A stretch of DNA of 24,504 nt from a virus: positions 59,608 to 84,111 of the IMG/VR virus record IMGVR_UViG_3300030329_004507; one strand, written 5' to 3'. The position numbers and the translations under genes were made by a program. This document shows positions 24,401 to 24,504 of this stretch, one piece after another (positions within the stretch are counted from its first letter, which is position 1; the number at the start of each line of letters is the position of its first letter). Below the pieces are notes generated by a model. That model did no database searches, was not told the DNA's origin, and saw nothing but the letters and a program-made list of their open reading frames with translations.

Positions 24401-24504
24401 GATGAAGCGGCATACAAAGATGTGTTACAACTTGGGGGTACTTTGTATATGCAAGGTGAAAACATTAATTGGGATAGTCCAAGCACAGATGCCAATCCTG
24501 TATT
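21479..24504 (+). CDS. Very long FecR / cadherin-repeat protein, 3' end missing
   Basis: The frame is open from ATG 21479 to the window end: 1008 codons with no stop. Order: an N-terminal region without signal peptide (1-88), a FecR-type domain (about 89-243, with LQVGDFIYLNDVIEAK, DETTLSVDAGS and PVLTIGVRGTQV), an acidic Glu/Pro-rich spacer (about 282-468), a cadherin repeat (from about 469) split by a beta-rich domain (about 539-718), then a second cadherin repeat (about 750-858). A further alpha/beta domain begins at 860 (VLLLGEF, DYAVVVDL, LGGTLYMQGEN). FecR domains sense or anchor in large bacterial surface proteins. A phage adhesin or tail-fibre role is inferred. A TATTAAATA-like box at 21445-21453 precedes it. 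GAGG at 21463-21466 is 12 nt upstream. Confidence 0.85.
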   Translation, partial: MAGPSDTIEISYEQLSTGKFIRDGSDLTITTNNLFGESETVLLKNYFLTSPDLVTTKGSILKGNIVNLLAINSQPLDQTYVAFEDPQAIGKITIADGPVVVQRADQLIELQVGDFIYLNDVIEAKTGSVGIAFADETTLSVDAGSKMVVDEFVYDPENPTTGSMNANIITGNFSFVSGQIAKVGNDAMTVTTPVLTIGVRGTQVAGKASQEGEANEIVLLPNEDGTVGQILVSNQSGTVLLTKAFESTTITSSFMPPTVPVILPEEIVLKKFGTTINTTRRTEKKAEEEREESENEEEKEEDEEEKDEEEKEEETEEDTEEEVEDPFEEEISEEELENLEDEVAEETAPVEEETPIEDDIFTEEPIVEEKEDQPVVEEQPIVEDTPTEDTQTEDTQTEEPEVEEEPVIESEPIIEDTYVPPPPPPPVTDPIVDTPVVAPPPVTYEPEPEPEPYVPPPTEEEEDPPEVNEAPTFNTTTAVSVAESLSNGSTVATMSATDPNTDTSLNTLTYSITAGNDEGKFTINSSTGVISYSTQAATLTTETFESFSNGATATGWTGDNGVYDTNKWTTVLGKINGNINSEQDVYKTFDFSETYAGKRVAIDFLFWEWGTWDAHNYGPDGGTEQFRVYVNDTNVVADDRRKDGFGAGDKKYGVETQSTGWDPVQDSAIYGDEEGELYTVYGTLDASGDIKLGFGMRVGEGINNESGAIDNLKIYLTDLNYEDDQQYVLTVQASDGSLSATTTQTINVTDVNEAPRMEDARDPVTVAENVADNTNIASIFAEDPDGDDVTYSITAGNTNNKFSITYYNSTNSGLIETNGSLDYETTTQYTLTITATDEHGLTATTTQVINVSDIDEATQYSKSMNYGTLATWGGKYNEDMMINNAWTNPKVLLLGEFNSGNSEHVEDIFESVASGSNYPSWTVTDGGNNWGTIDSYTKVQLSDYAVVVDLTVDNRHGDGAGGNSSSYTKTITDDDEAAYKDVLQLGGTLYMQGENINWDSPSTDANPV

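Noticed and set aside
1-24504. tRNA, CRISPR, insertion sequence, attachment site or origin
   Set aside because: No cloverleaf-like segment, regularly spaced repeat, transposase, inverted-repeat-bounded element or iteron cluster was seen; intergenic spaces are too short.

Overview
This window is most likely a piece of a large, AT-rich (about one third G+C by eye), tailed marine phage genome of the T4-like (pelagiphage/cyanophage) type, not a bacterial chromosome. The evidence is indirect, because no capsid, terminase or polymerase gene lies here. Genes are packed with 1-26 nt stop/start overlaps, and small unknown genes sit between host-like genes. Two exact T4-late-type TATAAATA boxes stand before 721 and a third at 11893. 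There are phage-favoured genes (thyX of the KHQ type, bS21, Hsp20, a glutaredoxin, a radical SAM protein with N-terminal cysteines) and a 417-residue protein (16575-17828) that resembles a conserved T4-like cyanophage family as I remember it. A seven-iron ferredoxin of alphaproteobacterial type hints at an alphaproteobacterial host such as SAR11, but this is inference.

Layout. 3-1359: end of a secreted or structural gene, a 17-kDa-surface-antigen-like exported protein, and an unknown protein behind tandem late-type promoters. 1435-7839: a proteostasis block with a multi-TM coiled-coil protein, ClpX, bS21, Hsp20, DnaK and ClpS. 7836-8636: an unknown protein, a small membrane protein and a glutaredoxin. 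8614-11872: a degenerate PP-loop (asparagine-synthase-like) protein converging exactly stop-to-stop with a PLP aminotransferase-like protein and a radical SAM protein on the minus strand. 11969-15493: a small coiled-coil gene, then an Fe-S block of 7Fe ferredoxin, SufB, a 53-residue CDGSH-like microprotein, SufE, SufT and ThyX. 15493-19862: a small unknown protein, a short UDP-sugar dehydrogenase, the conserved phage-type protein, KdsA, an SGNH hydrolase and YqgE. 19894-24504: an HtrA protease, a minus-strand HExxH protein, and a very long FecR/acidic-spacer/cadherin protein that runs off the end.

How the parts may work together. The phage appears to carry its own folding and degradation adaptors (ClpX keeps the loop needed to dock ClpP, and ClpS delivers N-degron substrates). 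It also carries scaffold and accessory parts of Fe-S assembly (no SufC, SufD or SufS here, so host partners would be needed) and sugar and envelope functions (Ugd, KdsA, YqgE, HtrA). sigma-70-type promoters with an extended -10 (core TGTTATA) precede the hsp20, dnaK and ferredoxin/Suf blocks, which suggests early expression by host polymerase. TATAAATA boxes suggest late expression of others.

A whole-window signal independent of genes: reading by eye I found no AGCT, no GCAGC/GCTGC and no GCGC in the 24.5 kb. Every Ala-Ala pair I found (24 sites) is written with GCG or GCC first, although lone alanines are mostly GCA or GCT. This looks like strong restriction-site avoidance. No stretch longer than about 120 bases lacks a gene; I saw no tRNA, rRNA, CRISPR array or insertion sequence.
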